Assembly: GCA_000435635.1 (NCBI GenBank)
Contig: FR882115.1
Location: forward strand, 1 to 64,000
From: Prevotella sp. CAG:1320
GTDB lineage: Bacteria; Bacteroidota; Bacteroidia; Bacteroidales; Bacteroidaceae
Reading direction: 5' to 3'
DNA length: 64,000 bases
In this document: in pieces, positions 53,386 through 62,041 of the stretch
Numbering within the stretch: position 1 is the stretch's first letter
Layout of the letters: each line of letters begins with the position of its first letter
The notes under the pieces: model-generated
The model's database searches: none
What the model was told of the DNA's origin: nothing
Seen by the model: only the letters and a program-made list of their open reading frames with translations
Translations under genes and position numbers: made by a program

Positions 53386-53676
53386 ATGGCACACAAAAAA
53401 GGTGTAGGTAGTTCTAAGAACGGCCGTGAGTCAGCTTCACAACGACTTGGCGTAAAGATTTGGGGTGGCCAGAAAATTATCGCCGGCAACATCATCGTTC
53501 GCCAGCGTGGCAACAGGCATTACCCTGGAGAGAATGTAGCGCAGGGAAAGGATGACACGCTCTACGCATTGACCGATGGCGTGGTTTACTTCCACAAGGG
53601 CAAGCGCAACAAGAGTACCGTTTCCGTGCTCTCTCCCGAGGCTTACGCTGAAAAAACGAAGCCGACACAAGCATAA
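53386..53676 (+). CDS. rpmA: 50S ribosomal protein L27
   Basis: A 96-residue protein whose N-terminus reaches the peptidyl-transferase centre. It starts [16 protein letters not shown], the unprocessed form without the N-terminal extension that Firmicutes cleave off. GNIIVRQRG and the Lys-rich C-terminus are typical. In operon with rplU. Confidence 0.97.
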   Translation: MAHKKGVGSSKNGRESASQRLGVKIWGGQKIIAGNIIVRQRGNRHYPGENVAQGKDDTLYALTDGVVYFHKGKRNKSTVSVLSPEAYAEKTKPTQA

Positions 53677-53706
53677 AAAAACAAAAAGCTATTCCAAACA
53701 AACATA

Positions 53707-53736
53707 AAAGCCAATTCCCTCACGGGAGTTGGCTTT
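53707..53736 (+). terminator. Terminator between rpmA and yggS
   Basis: AAAGCCAATTCCC (53707-53719) pairs with GGGAGTTGGCTTT (53724-53736) with one G-T pair, followed by CTTATTTTTT. Plus-strand transcripts end here; the reverse direction has AAAGCC followed by a weaker T-stretch, so it may serve both. Confidence 0.8.
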
Positions 53737-53756
53737 CTTATTTTTTATCCAAACGG

Positions 53757-54431
53757 CTAATAGACCCTGGGGCCAAAAATAGCCGTGCCTATCCTCACCA
53801 TGGTAGAGCCATGGCGCACGGCTATCGGGAAATCATGGCTCATGCCCCAACTACGCTCCCGGAAAGCGTCTTCATCGGGAAAATAACGCTGCTTCACCTC
53901 CTGGAAAAAGCGGTTAGCCACGTCAAACTCATCGGCTATCCTCGCGGAATCATCCACGTTTGAAGCCATCATCATCAAGCCGCATATGCGGACATGGGAC
54001 AACGTGCGCCATTCCCCTTCCTCCAGGAAAGTGCGGCAGTCATCTAGCGAGAAGCCGTATTTGGTTTCCTCCTCGGCGATGTGCAACTCCAGCAGCACGT
54101 CTATCACACGGTCATGCTTGGCTGCCTGCTTCTCTATCTCCCTCAACAGGCGCAGGCTGTCCACCGCGTCTATCATGGAGATATAGGGAGCGATATACTT
54201 CACCTTGTTGGTCTGCAGGTGGCCTATGAAATGCCACTCTATGTCGTCTGGCAATTCCGTCACCTTGCGGGACAGCTCCTGCACTTGGCTCTCGCCGAAA
54301 ACCCTCTGCCCCTCGTCGTAAGCCGCACGCAAATACTCCGTGGGGTGAAACTTGCTTACGGCCACAAGCTTCACGCCCTCGGGCAACGAGGCGCGCACCT
54401 CACGCAAACCTTTCGCCACGTCGTACATCAT
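53757..54431 (-). CDS. YggS-family PLP homeostasis protein
   Basis: A non-enzymatic PLP-binding protein that balances vitamin B6 pools. The 224-residue product is a single alanine-racemase-like barrel: PLP lysine in LVAVSKFHP (about residue 27), FGESQVQEL, EWHFIGHLQTNK and the conserved end GTAIFGPR. Its start overlaps the DUF4494 stop by 4 bases; either of two adjacent ATGs may be used. Confidence 0.93.
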   Translation of the reverse strand: MMYDVAKGLREVRASLPEGVKLVAVSKFHPTEYLRAAYDEGQRVFGESQVQELSRKVTELPDDIEWHFIGHLQTNKVKYIAPYISMIDAVDSLRLLREIEKQAAKHDRVIDVLLELHIAEEETKYGFSLDDCRTFLEEGEWRTLSHVRICGLMMMASNVDDSARIADEFDVANRFFQEVKQRYFPDEDAFRERSWGMSHDFPIAVRHGSTMVRIGTAIFGPRVY

Positions 54432-54940
54432 TCCGCCACCTGCTCATACTCAGGGCGGTCGTTCTTCTCCTCCTGCCCTTTTCCAGAGGTAACACGATGC
54501 TCATAGACATCCAAGATATGGGTTTCCGCCACCGATGCGATAGCGTAATCCACCATAGTGCCGCCCATGACTTCATCCACGTAGCGCACGCAACGGGGCA
54601 GGCTGTTGGCCTGAACCAGGTAGTTGACGTTGCTGCGCTTCTCTTTCTCCGTCTTCTCATCGATGGTGATAAACTGCAACTTCACCTTATACCAACGGTC
54701 GTCCGCGTCGTTGTCGCTGAAGAACACTTCTCCATAAGACGCCTTCACGATACCCGTGATGGTGATGCTTCCGCTCACGTAGGCCGACATCTCCTCCAGC
54801 ATGACGCTCTCAGCCTCCGTAAAGCTCAACGCGTCTACCACATATTGCTCGGAGACCACTTTCTCCGCACCGTCCTCCATTGTTTTCTGGTATTTCACCT
54901 TGCATTCATACCAGTTGCTCGTTCTGCTTCTCATTGCCAT
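54428..54940 (-). CDS. DUF4494 domain protein
   Basis: A 170-residue cytoplasmic protein, beta-rich, with the DUF4494 pattern WYECKVKYQKTMEDG, VSEQYVVDALSFTEAE and RWYKVKLQFITIDEKTEKEKR. The function is unknown. As I recall, it commonly neighbours yggS in Bacteroidales, and the 4-base overlap with yggS supports one transcript. It ends with an acidic tail. Confidence 0.88.
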   Translation of the reverse strand: MAMRSRTSNWYECKVKYQKTMEDGAEKVVSEQYVVDALSFTEAESVMLEEMSAYVSGSITITGIVKASYGEVFFSDNDADDRWYKVKLQFITIDEKTEKEKRSNVNYLVQANSLPRCVRYVDEVMGGTMVDYAIASVAETHILDVYEHRVTSGKGQEEKNDRPEYEQVAE

Positions 54941-54981
54941 TGTTTATACCTGTCTTTTATTTTTTATAGTAAACTGAGTTG

Positions 54982-54989
54982 CAAAGATA
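54982..54989 (-). promoter_or_regulatory. -7 promoter box of DUF4494-yggS
   Basis: TATCTTTG on the minus strand, 41 bases before the DUF4494 ATG. Confidence 0.65.
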
Positions 54990-55018
54990 GCGCGAATCGG
55001 AGACAATACAAAATAAAA

Positions 55019-55038
55019 GACCCGCTTTTTTGGCGGGC
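55019..55038 (-). terminator. Upstream terminator-like hairpin
   Basis: On the minus strand CCCGC and GCGGG pair around an A-rich loop, followed by TCTTTTATTTTG. It lies 30 bases upstream of the DUF4494 promoter box, so it would end a minus-strand transcript coming from 55.05-55.5 kb where no gene is annotated. Confidence 0.5.
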
Positions 55039-55512
55039 ATCTACATCGTAAACCTATCATACCTTATATAATATATAATAGACTCCCCCTTCAGGGAAGA
55101 TATACTGCGTTGGCCAACGCAGTACTACTGATATTGGATTTCAGTAGTACTAAAACGTCAGAGCAGTAGTACTGACTTTTCAGACCAGGTTATTTTTTGC
55201 TACCCTATGGGGGCAGTATCTCATCGGCGACACGGAAAACATAGCAGGATATACAGCAAATACCCCGTAGGGCGAAGCCTGCCTTCCGTCAGCGCACCAC
55301 TTCCTGGAAGTAAAAGTTGTTTCTAAACAGAAGATGTAAAACAAGCCAATAGACGTAACCATGATTGTACACTAACTGCAAGCAAAGAAGGCGGCAGTTT
55401 GAAAAGACCCTAAACGCATCCATCGCTTCCGCTTACCGCCCCGCCAAAACCCACCCAAAACGGAAATGGAGAAAAAATCAGAGGTTTCTTCTTTTTAGTG
55501 GCATATTTTTAT
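55039..55512. other. Intergenic region upstream of the aminotransferase
   Basis: Holds 22-bp array E (55120-55174) and, at 55190-55340, sequence with no convincing gene. A minus-strand frame at 55180-55362 (60 codons) is open but has no recognisable domain. The palindrome GCGTTGGCCAACGC lies at 55107-55120, directly before the array. A structured minus-strand RNA ending at the 55019-55038 hairpin is possible. Confidence 0.5.
55120..55174. repeat. 22-bp phased array E (CAGTAsTACTG)
   Basis: Words starting at 55120 (CAGTACTACTG), 55142 (CAGTAGTACTA) and 55164 (CAGTAGTACTG), exactly 22 bp apart, with one orientation flip. Spacers are ATATTGGATTT and AAACGTCAGAG. Confidence 0.85.
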
Positions 55513-55520
55513 TATCTTTG
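55513..55520 (+). promoter_or_regulatory. -7 promoter box of the aminotransferase gene
   Basis: TATCTTTG, 30 bases before the ATG at 55551. Confidence 0.7.
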
Positions 55521-55550
55521 CCCACTGTTATCAATCAGCGTGTATCAACA

Positions 55551-56756
55551 ATGCCAGAAATATCTGTACGCGGGGTAGAGATGCCCGAGTCACCCATCAG
55601 GAAACTATCTCCCTTGGCCGCCGCCGCCAAGAAGCGCGGTGTCAAGGTGTATCACCTTAACATAGGACAACCCGACTTGCCCACCCCGCAGTGCGGGCTC
55701 GACGCTCTGAAAACCATAGACAGGAAAATACTGGAATACTCCCCCAGCCAGGGATACCTGAGCTACAGGGAGAAACTGACGCATTACTACGCGAAATACA
55801 ATATCCACGTCACGGCAGATGACATCATCATCACCGCGGGAGGCTCGGAAGCCGTGCTTTTCGCTTTCATGAGCTGCCTGAACCCAGGCGACGAGATTAT
55901 CGTGCCAGAGCCTGCCTACGCCAACTACATGGCTTTCGCCATCAGCGCGGGGGCAAAGATACGCACTATCGCCACGACCATAGAAGAGGGGTTCTCGCTG
56001 CCCAAGGTGGAGAAATTCGAGGAGCTCATCAACGAGCGAACCCGCGCCATCATGATCTGCAACCCCAATAACCCCACGGGATATCTCTACACCCGCAGGG
56101 AAATGAACCAGATACGTGACCTGGTGAAGAAATACGACCTCTATCTCTTCTCCGACGAGGTTTACCGCGAGTATATCTATACGGGCAGCCCCTACATATC
56201 TGCCTGCCACCTGGAGGGAATAGAGCAAAACGTGGTGCTGATAGACTCCGTGTCGAAGCGATACAGTGAGTGTGGCATCCGTATAGGCGCGCTCATCACC
56301 AAGAACGAGCGTATACGGCAAGCGGTGATGAAGTTTTGCCAGGCGCGCCTCTCGCCTCCCTTGATAGGGCAAATAGTGGCCGAGGCCTCGCTTGACGCTC
56401 CCGAGGAGTATTATCGTGATGTCTACGAAGAATACGTGGAACGACGGAAATGCCTCATCGACGGGCTCAACAGGATACAGGGCGTTTACTCCCCTATCCC
56501 CATGGGAGCTTTCTACACCGTGGCCAAACTGCCCGTGGACGACGCGGAGAAGTTCTGCCGCTGGTGCCTGGAGGAGTTCAACTATGAGGGGGAGACCGTG
56601 ATGATGGCTCCCGCTTCCGGCTTTTACACCACTCCTGGCGCGGGCATCAACCAAGTGCGCATCGCCTACGTGCTGAAGAAGGAAGACCTCAACAGGGCGC
56701 TGCTGGTATTGCGCAAGGCTTTGGAGGCCTATCCCGGCAGAGTGGACGAAGACTGA
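55551..56756 (+). CDS. Pyridoxal-phosphate-dependent aminotransferase, class I/II
   Basis: A 401-residue fold-type I aminotransferase, aspartate-aminotransferase-like. Seen: YHLNIGQPDLPTPQ near residue 36, the NPNNPTGYLY substrate-site motif, YLFSDEVYREYIY with the PLP Asp, and the Schiff-base Lys in IDSVSKRYSECGIRIGA. The amino-acid substrate cannot be decided. The ATG at 55551 is chosen; the frame is open to 55365, but that part crosses the promoter box. It precedes the permease gene by 9 bases. Confidence 0.88.
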   Translation: MPEISVRGVEMPESPIRKLSPLAAAAKKRGVKVYHLNIGQPDLPTPQCGLDALKTIDRKILEYSPSQGYLSYREKLTHYYAKYNIHVTADDIIITAGGSEAVLFAFMSCLNPGDEIIVPEPAYANYMAFAISAGAKIRTIATTIEEGFSLPKVEKFEELINERTRAIMICNPNNPTGYLYTRREMNQIRDLVKKYDLYLFSDEVYREYIYTGSPYISACHLEGIEQNVVLIDSVSKRYSECGIRIGALITKNERIRQAVMKFCQARLSPPLIGQIVAEASLDAPEEYYRDVYEEYVERRKCLIDGLNRIQGVYSPIPMGAFYTVAKLPVDDAEKFCRWCLEEFNYEGETVMMAPASGFYTTPGAGINQVRIAYVLKKEDLNRALLVLRKALEAYPGRVDED

Positions 56757-56765
56757 TAAAGGAAG

Positions 56766-58013
56766 ATGAACCTAGCCTACTACCTCGCCAAGCGCATTTA
56801 CAGCGACAAGGGAGACAAGCGCAAAGTGTCTCGCCCCGCCATCCAGATAGCCACCGCCGGCGTTGCCATCGGCCTGGCCGTGATGCTGGTATCCGTTTGC
56901 GTAGTGCTGGGCTTCAAGCATACCATCAGGGACAAGGTGATAGGTTTCGGCAGCCATATCCAAGTGACCAATTTTATGTCGGTGCAGTCGCAAACTCCCT
57001 ACCCCGTGGCCGTGAACGACTCTTTTATCAAGACGCTGAGAAACATCCCCGGCGTAAAGCATACCCAGCGTTTCGCCATGAAGCAAGGCATACTGAAGAC
57101 GGACTCCGACTTCCTGGGTGTAATGTTCAAGGGCGTGGGACCCGACTTCGATTCCACCTTCCTGCGCCAAAACCTCGTGGAAGGTTCCATCCCCAAGTTT
57201 GACGACAAGGCTAACCGCAATCACCTGCTTATCTCGAAACTGATGGCGGACAAGCTGCACTTGAAAGCGGGGGACAAAATCTACGCCTACTTCATCAACG
57301 AACAAGGGGCAAGAGCCAGGCGATTCACCATAGACGGCATCTATGAAACCAACCTGAAACGCTATGACGAGGCGATGTGCTATATCGACCTCTACACGGC
57401 CGTAAGGCTCAATAGCTGGGAAAACGACCAGGTAAGCGGCGTGGAACTGGCCGTGGAGGATTTCGACAAGCTGGACGAGACGGAAGAGCACATCATCAAT
57501 AAGGTGAACCGCACACAAGACAAATACGGAGAGACCTACTCCAGCGCCACCATACAAGAGCTAAACCCCAGCATCTTCTCGTGGCTGGAGTTGCTCGACC
57601 TCAACGTGTGGATTATCTTAGGCCTGATGTTGGCCGTGGCGGGGGTGACCATGATTAGCGGCTTGCTTATCATCATACTTGAACGCACCAACATGATAGG
57701 CCTGCTCAAGGCGTTAGGCTGCCGCAATAGCAGCATACGTTCCACCTTCCTGTGGTTTGCCGTCTTCATCATCGGCAGGGGAATGCTATGGGGCAACATC
57801 TTAGGACTGGGACTGCTATTGGCGCAACGCTACCTGGGCGTAGTAAAGCTGGACGCGCAAACCTACTACGTGAGCACCGTCCCCATAGACTTCAATTGGG
57901 CACTCATCGCGGGCATCAACGCCATGACCCTGATTGTATGTACAATCATGCTGATTGGGCCAAGCTACCTCGTTTCTTTCATTCGCCCCGCTAAATCCAT
58001 GCGATATGAATGA
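56766..58013 (+). CDS. ABC transporter permease, FtsX/LolE-like
   Basis: A 415-residue inner-membrane protein with four hydrophobic segments: one near the N-terminus (AGVAIGLAVMLVSVCVVLGF) and three in the last 150 residues (WIILGLMLAVAGVTMISGLLIIIL; FLWFAVFIIGRGMLWGNILGLGL, in part; and the C-terminal one). A periplasmic MacB/LolE-type domain of about 230 residues lies between. This resembles LolC/LolE lipoprotein-release permeases, but no partner ATPase is adjacent. It is co-transcribed with the aminotransferase gene without an obvious functional link. Confidence 0.87.
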   Translation: MNLAYYLAKRIYSDKGDKRKVSRPAIQIATAGVAIGLAVMLVSVCVVLGFKHTIRDKVIGFGSHIQVTNFMSVQSQTPYPVAVNDSFIKTLRNIPGVKHTQRFAMKQGILKTDSDFLGVMFKGVGPDFDSTFLRQNLVEGSIPKFDDKANRNHLLISKLMADKLHLKAGDKIYAYFINEQGARARRFTIDGIYETNLKRYDEAMCYIDLYTAVRLNSWENDQVSGVELAVEDFDKLDETEEHIINKVNRTQDKYGETYSSATIQELNPSIFSWLELLDLNVWIILGLMLAVAGVTMISGLLIIILERTNMIGLLKALGCRNSSIRSTFLWFAVFIIGRGMLWGNILGLGLLLAQRYLGVVKLDAQTYYVSTVPIDFNWALIAGINAMTLIVCTIMLIGPSYLVSFIRPAKSMRYE

Positions 58014-58070
58014 AATGTTGGCATAAAACCCATAATTTTTATTCCGTTTTTTATTTTCCGCGCAAAAAGT

Positions 58071-58101
58071 TTTGCAATGTGCAAAAATAGCCTTATCTTT
58101 G
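58071..58101 (+). promoter_or_regulatory. Complete -33/-7 promoter of the acyl-CoA synthetase pair
   Basis: TTTG at 58071-58074 and TATCTTTG at 58094-58101 with a 19-base spacer, the clearest full Bacteroidota promoter in the window. The ATG follows at 58128. Confidence 0.8.
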
Positions 58102-58127
58102 CACGAAATTTACGGATTTGTGCAATC

Positions 58128-59798
58128 ATGAATATACCTAGCTTTAACAGTTATATCCAAAAAGCCATCGTGGACAACTGGGACTACGATGCCTTGACCG
58201 ACTACAAAGGGATAACTTTGCAGTACCATGACGTTGCCCGCAAAATAGAAAAACTACACATCCTGTTTGAGAACAGCGGCATACAGCGTGGGGACAAGAT
58301 CGCACTATGTGGCCGTAACAGCGCGCATTGGAGTGTAGCCTTCTTGGCCACGCTCACTTATGGAGCGGTGGCCGTACCCGTACAAAACGAGTTCACTCCA
58401 GAGCAGATACATAACATCGTCAACCATAGCGAGGCCAAGTTGCTTTTCGTGGGTGACGTGGCCGCCACGCAGATAGACGCGGAAGAGATGCCCTCGCTGG
58501 AAGGCATCATCTATATACCAGACTACTCGCTGGTGATATCCCGCAGCGAGCAGCTCACCTATGCCCGAGAGCATCTCAACGCGATGTTTGGGCAAAGGTT
58601 TCCCATGTATTTCCGCAAGAACCACGTCAATTACCACAAGGACGAGCCTGAGGAGCTGGCACTCATCAATTACACCAGCGGCACCACGGGCTTTTCCAAG
58701 GGGGTGATGCTGCCCTATCGCGCGTTGTGGGGAAACGTGGACGGCATGATGGAGCAACTCGGCGACAAGTATCCTCGCCACAGCAATATCGTGAGCATAC
58801 TGCCCATGGCCCATATGTATGGTATGTTGGTGGACATGCTGCTGCAATTCTGTTGGGGAAACCACATATTCTTCCTCACACGTCTGCCCAGCCCCACTTT
58901 CATCGCGCAGGCTTGCGCCGAGATAAAGCCCGCCATCATATTCTCCGTGCCATTGGTAATAGAGAAAATCATCCGCAAGAAAGTATTCCCCATCATACAG
59001 ACCCACCGCGTGAAACTGCTGCTCAACATGCCCGTCATCAACAAGCGCGTGAAAGAGCGCATCTGCGAGATGGTGAGGAAAGAACTGGGTGACAACATGT
59101 ATGAGGTGGTCGTGGGAGGAGCCGGCCTCAACAAAGAGATAGAGGACTTCCTCACGGGAATAGGCTTCCCCATAACCATGGCCTATGGCACAACGGAAAC
59201 CGCGCCGCTCATCACCTATAGCAACTGGACAGACTTCGCAAGCCATAGTTGCGGCACGCCCGTGAAATACATGGAGGTGAAAATATTGAGCGAAGATCCT
59301 GAACGCATACCTGGAGAAGTAATCACAAAAGGCATCAACCTGATGCACGGATATTACAAGAACCCAGAGGCCACCGATGCCGTGATAGACCAAGACGGGT
59401 GGTTCCACACGGGAGACTTGGGCACCATGAGCGCAGACGGCCACCTTTATATCAACGGCCGCATCAAGAACATGCTGCTAGGCTCCAATGGCCAGAACGT
59501 CTTCCCGGAAGAGATAGAGAACATACTCAACTCCATGGCACTGGTGAGCGAGAGCCTCATCGTGCAAAATGAGGACAAGCTGGTGGCGTTGGTGCATCCT
59601 GACAACGACGAGGCCGAGGCCATGGGATTCACGGAGGAAGACCTGCAGAACATCATGGAGCAAAACAGGCAAGAGCTGAACATGCAGCTGCCCGCCTTCT
59701 GCAAAATATCCGAAATCCGGCTGCATGAGGAGTTCGAGAAGACGCCCAAGAAATCCATCAAGCGCTATCTCTACCGAATGCCCGTACTCAAAGAATAA
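58128..59798 (+). CDS. AMP-binding acyl-CoA synthetase (long-chain fatty acid type), copy 1
   Basis: Activates a carboxylic acid, probably a fatty acid, through an acyl-adenylate. The 556-residue product has the ATP loop YTSGTTGFSKGVM (about 185-197), the A5 motif YGTTETAP, the A7 motif HTGDLG, A8 NGRIKNMLLGSNGQN and the catalytic Lys in the C-terminal KTPKKSIKRYLY. The conserved blocks stay close to copy 2 downstream. The ATG at 58128 fits the family start MNIPSFNSYIQ. Acyl-ACP or other acyl chemistry is possible. Confidence 0.88.
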   Translation: MNIPSFNSYIQKAIVDNWDYDALTDYKGITLQYHDVARKIEKLHILFENSGIQRGDKIALCGRNSAHWSVAFLATLTYGAVAVPVQNEFTPEQIHNIVNHSEAKLLFVGDVAATQIDAEEMPSLEGIIYIPDYSLVISRSEQLTYAREHLNAMFGQRFPMYFRKNHVNYHKDEPEELALINYTSGTTGFSKGVMLPYRALWGNVDGMMEQLGDKYPRHSNIVSILPMAHMYGMLVDMLLQFCWGNHIFFLTRLPSPTFIAQACAEIKPAIIFSVPLVIEKIIRKKVFPIIQTHRVKLLLNMPVINKRVKERICEMVRKELGDNMYEVVVGGAGLNKEIEDFLTGIGFPITMAYGTTETAPLITYSNWTDFASHSCGTPVKYMEVKILSEDPERIPGEVITKGINLMHGYYKNPEATDAVIDQDGWFHTGDLGTMSADGHLYINGRIKNMLLGSNGQNVFPEEIENILNSMALVSESLIVQNEDKLVALVHPDNDEAEAMGFTEEDLQNIMEQNRQELNMQLPAFCKISEIRLHEEFEKTPKKSIKRYLYRMPVLKE

Positions 59799-59815
59799 AC
59801 CAACACCCTATAGCC

Positions 59816-61480
59816 ATGGAATCAACACCTAGTTTCATCGCCCTCATCCAGGAGTGTATCACCACCCATTGGGATCTTGACGCGCTCACCGACTACAAGG
59901 GAGCCACCTTGCAATACCACGACGTGGCACGCAAAATAGAGAAGTTACACATCATGTTCGAGAACTCGGGGGTGAAACCAGGAGACAAGATTGCCCTCTG
60001 TGGCCGCAACAGCGCACATTGGGCAGTGGCTTTCCTTGCCACGCTCACCTATGGAGCGGTGGTGGTGCCCATACTCCACGAATTCACCAGCGAACAAATA
60101 CACAACATCGTCAACCACAGTGACGCCAAGTTGCTATGCGTGGGTGACGTGGCGGCCACGCAAGTGGATCCCGAGAAGATGCCCCAGCTGGAAGGCATCA
60201 TCTACCTGCCCGACTTCACGCTCATGATATCCCGCAGCGAAAAGCTCACCTATGCCCGTGAGCATCTCAACGAGATGTTCGGAGCCAAATACCCCAAGTA
60301 TTTCCGCCGCCAGCACGTGAACTACGCCGTGGAAAAAAGCCCCGAGCAGCTGGCCATGATCAATTATACCAGCGGTACCACGGGCTTCTCCAAGGGAGTG
60401 ATGATACCTTACAGGGCCTTGTGGAGCAACAACGACTTCGCGCGGCAAGTGTTGGGAGAGCACGTGAAACCAGGCGACAACATCATCAGCATACTGCCCA
60501 TGGCCCACATGTACGGCATGGCTTTTGAATTCATCTTCGAGTTCCTGGCAGGATGCCACATCTTCTACCTCACCCGCACCCCTTCCCCCGCCATCATCGC
60601 CGAGGCCTTCGCACGCCTAAAGCCCGTCATCATCATCGCCGTGCCTCTCATCATAGAGAAAATCATTCGCAAGAAAGTTTTCCCCAAGGTACAGACCAAC
60701 ACCATGAGGCTCTTGCTACACACCCCCGTGTTGAGCAAGAGAATAAAGGAAAAGATAGCGCAGCAAGTGAGCGAGGCTTTCGGCGGCAACTTCTATGAAA
60801 TCATCATCGGCGGAGCGGCCTTCAACCAAGAAGTGGAGAATTTCCTGAAAAGCATCAACTTCCCCTATACCGTGGGCTACGGCAGCACGGAATGCGCCCC
60901 CATCATCTGCTACGCTGACCACAAAGAATTCGCCCCTGGCTCATGCGGCAAGGCCGTCGTCCACATGCAAGTGCGTATAGACAGCCCCAACCCGGCGGAA
61001 ATACCTGGAGAGATATTGGCCAAGGGAACCAACGTAATGCTGGGATACTACAAAAATGAAGAAGCCACGCGCCTGGCCTTAGACAAGGATGGGTGGTACC
61101 ACACAGGCGACTTGGGCACCATGGACGCGGAAGGCAACGTCTTCATAAAGGGACGCAGCAAAAACATGCTCCTGGGCGCTAACGGGCAGAACATCTATCC
61201 CGAGGAACTGGAAGACAAGCTCAACTCCATGCCGCTGGTGGCCGAGAGCCTGGTGATACAGAAAGGAGAGAAACTGGTGGCGCTCATACACCCCGACTAT
61301 GACGAGGCGACCCAACTAGGGTTGACCACCAGCGACATAGAGCAAATACTGGAGCAAAACAAAAACGACTTCAACGCCTCAACACCCGCTTACGCCAGAA
61401 TCAGCGAGATGAGAATACACGAAGAGGAATTCGCCAAGACGCCCAAGAAGTCCATCAAGCGCTTCCTTTACCAAGAGTAA
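59816..61480 (+). CDS. AMP-binding acyl-CoA synthetase, copy 2
   Basis: A 554-residue tandem paralogue of the preceding protein, starting 17 bases later. Long blocks are shared (for instance DALTDYKG, ALCGRNSAHW, IHNIVNHS), with all catalytic motifs intact: YTSGTTGFSKGVM, YGSTECAP, HTGDLG, GRSKNMLLGANGQN and KTPKKSIKRFLY. Copy 2 has IICYADHKEFAPGSCG where copy 1 has LITYSNWTDFASHSCG, so acyl pocket differences are likely. The pair arose by duplication and is transcribed together. Confidence 0.88.
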   Translation: MESTPSFIALIQECITTHWDLDALTDYKGATLQYHDVARKIEKLHIMFENSGVKPGDKIALCGRNSAHWAVAFLATLTYGAVVVPILHEFTSEQIHNIVNHSDAKLLCVGDVAATQVDPEKMPQLEGIIYLPDFTLMISRSEKLTYAREHLNEMFGAKYPKYFRRQHVNYAVEKSPEQLAMINYTSGTTGFSKGVMIPYRALWSNNDFARQVLGEHVKPGDNIISILPMAHMYGMAFEFIFEFLAGCHIFYLTRTPSPAIIAEAFARLKPVIIIAVPLIIEKIIRKKVFPKVQTNTMRLLLHTPVLSKRIKEKIAQQVSEAFGGNFYEIIIGGAAFNQEVENFLKSINFPYTVGYGSTECAPIICYADHKEFAPGSCGKAVVHMQVRIDSPNPAEIPGEILAKGTNVMLGYYKNEEATRLALDKDGWYHTGDLGTMDAEGNVFIKGRSKNMLLGANGQNIYPEELEDKLNSMPLVAESLVIQKGEKLVALIHPDYDEATQLGLTTSDIEQILEQNKNDFNASTPAYARISEMRIHEEEFAKTPKKSIKRFLYQE

Positions 61481-61588
61481 AAAGAGCACACTCGTGGTTT
61501 TCCCGCCATAAAGGCTCCCGTCTTTTTGGCACCGAACTCCAGGCATCCTGGCGAAGAGTATCAGATACTACACTGCAATTCCAAAAGT

Positions 61589-61723
61589 GTAGAGACGTGG
61601 CGCGCCTCCCCTGGGGAGAATCATGGAATTGCCGCGCCCGTTCGATGGGAAGCGCAACGTATCCATCTGACAAGAGACGCAAGACGGCAACTTGACAGAC
61701 GACGCGGCACGCCACATCTCCAT
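61589..61723. repeat. Two REP-like hairpin copies in inverted orientation
   Basis: The left copy GTAGAGACGTGGCGCGCCTC (from 61589) and the right copy GACGCGGCACGCCACATCTC (61701-61720) form an inverted pair about 110 bp across, similar in layout to 17266-17368. The middle is not clearly conserved with the other pairs. Confidence 0.65.
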
Positions 61724-61776
61724 AGTTGGGAATGCATGGTGCGCCGCCTCGCGGAAATATTCTTGGCGGCATCCAA

Positions 61777-61880
61777 GTACTACTCCTCTTGAAAGTTAAT
61801 ACTATTGAAACCCCAGTACCAGCTAAGTGAAACTCCAGTACCAATTAGCTGGTACTGGAGTTTCACTTAGCTGGTACTGG
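61777..61880. repeat. 22-bp array F (CAGTACC/GGTACTG)
   Basis: GTAC cores at 61816 and 61838 (22 bp apart) and at 61852 and 61874 (22 bp apart), the two pairs in opposite orientation with a 14-bp step between them. A further GTAC at 61777 lies 22 bp before the ATAC at 61799. The phase is preserved within pairs but broken between them. Confidence 0.65.
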
Positions 61881-61999
61881 AAAGGATACTATACTTCTTC
61901 CCGCGACATAGAGCTATATATGTCACGGCATCTCTATGACTTTTCGGCGAACTCACGAATATAGGCAGGAAAATTCTTGCGTGGTTCGTGGAAAATTAG

Positions 62000-62007
62000 T
62001 AATTTTG
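62000..62007 (+). promoter_or_regulatory. -7 promoter box of pheT
   Basis: TAATTTTG lies 34 bases before the pheT ATG, with CTTG at 61976-61979 as a possible -33 element. Confidence 0.6.
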
Positions 62008-62041
62008 CCGTGTTTTTCTGAAAATACTAATCATTCACGCG

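Larger units (their letters stand above)
61481..62041. other. Intergenic region before pheT with REP-like copies and array F
   Basis: In order: a REP-like hairpin at 61589-61610, an internal GAGACGCAAGAC piece near 61673, a second, inverted REP-like copy at 61700-61723, palindromic array F (61777-61880), a right-end-like piece of the miniature element (TTCGGCGAACTCACG, 61943-61957) and the pheT promoter at 62000. No coding frame is supported. Confidence 0.6.

Noticed and set aside
55180..55362. A 60-codon minus-strand gene
   Set aside because: The frame is open but has no domain, no clear start signal and an odd composition; the region is better described as possible non-coding RNA.
61526..61844. 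Short open frames on both strands before pheT
   Set aside because: They run through REP-like repeats and array F and have no coding character.
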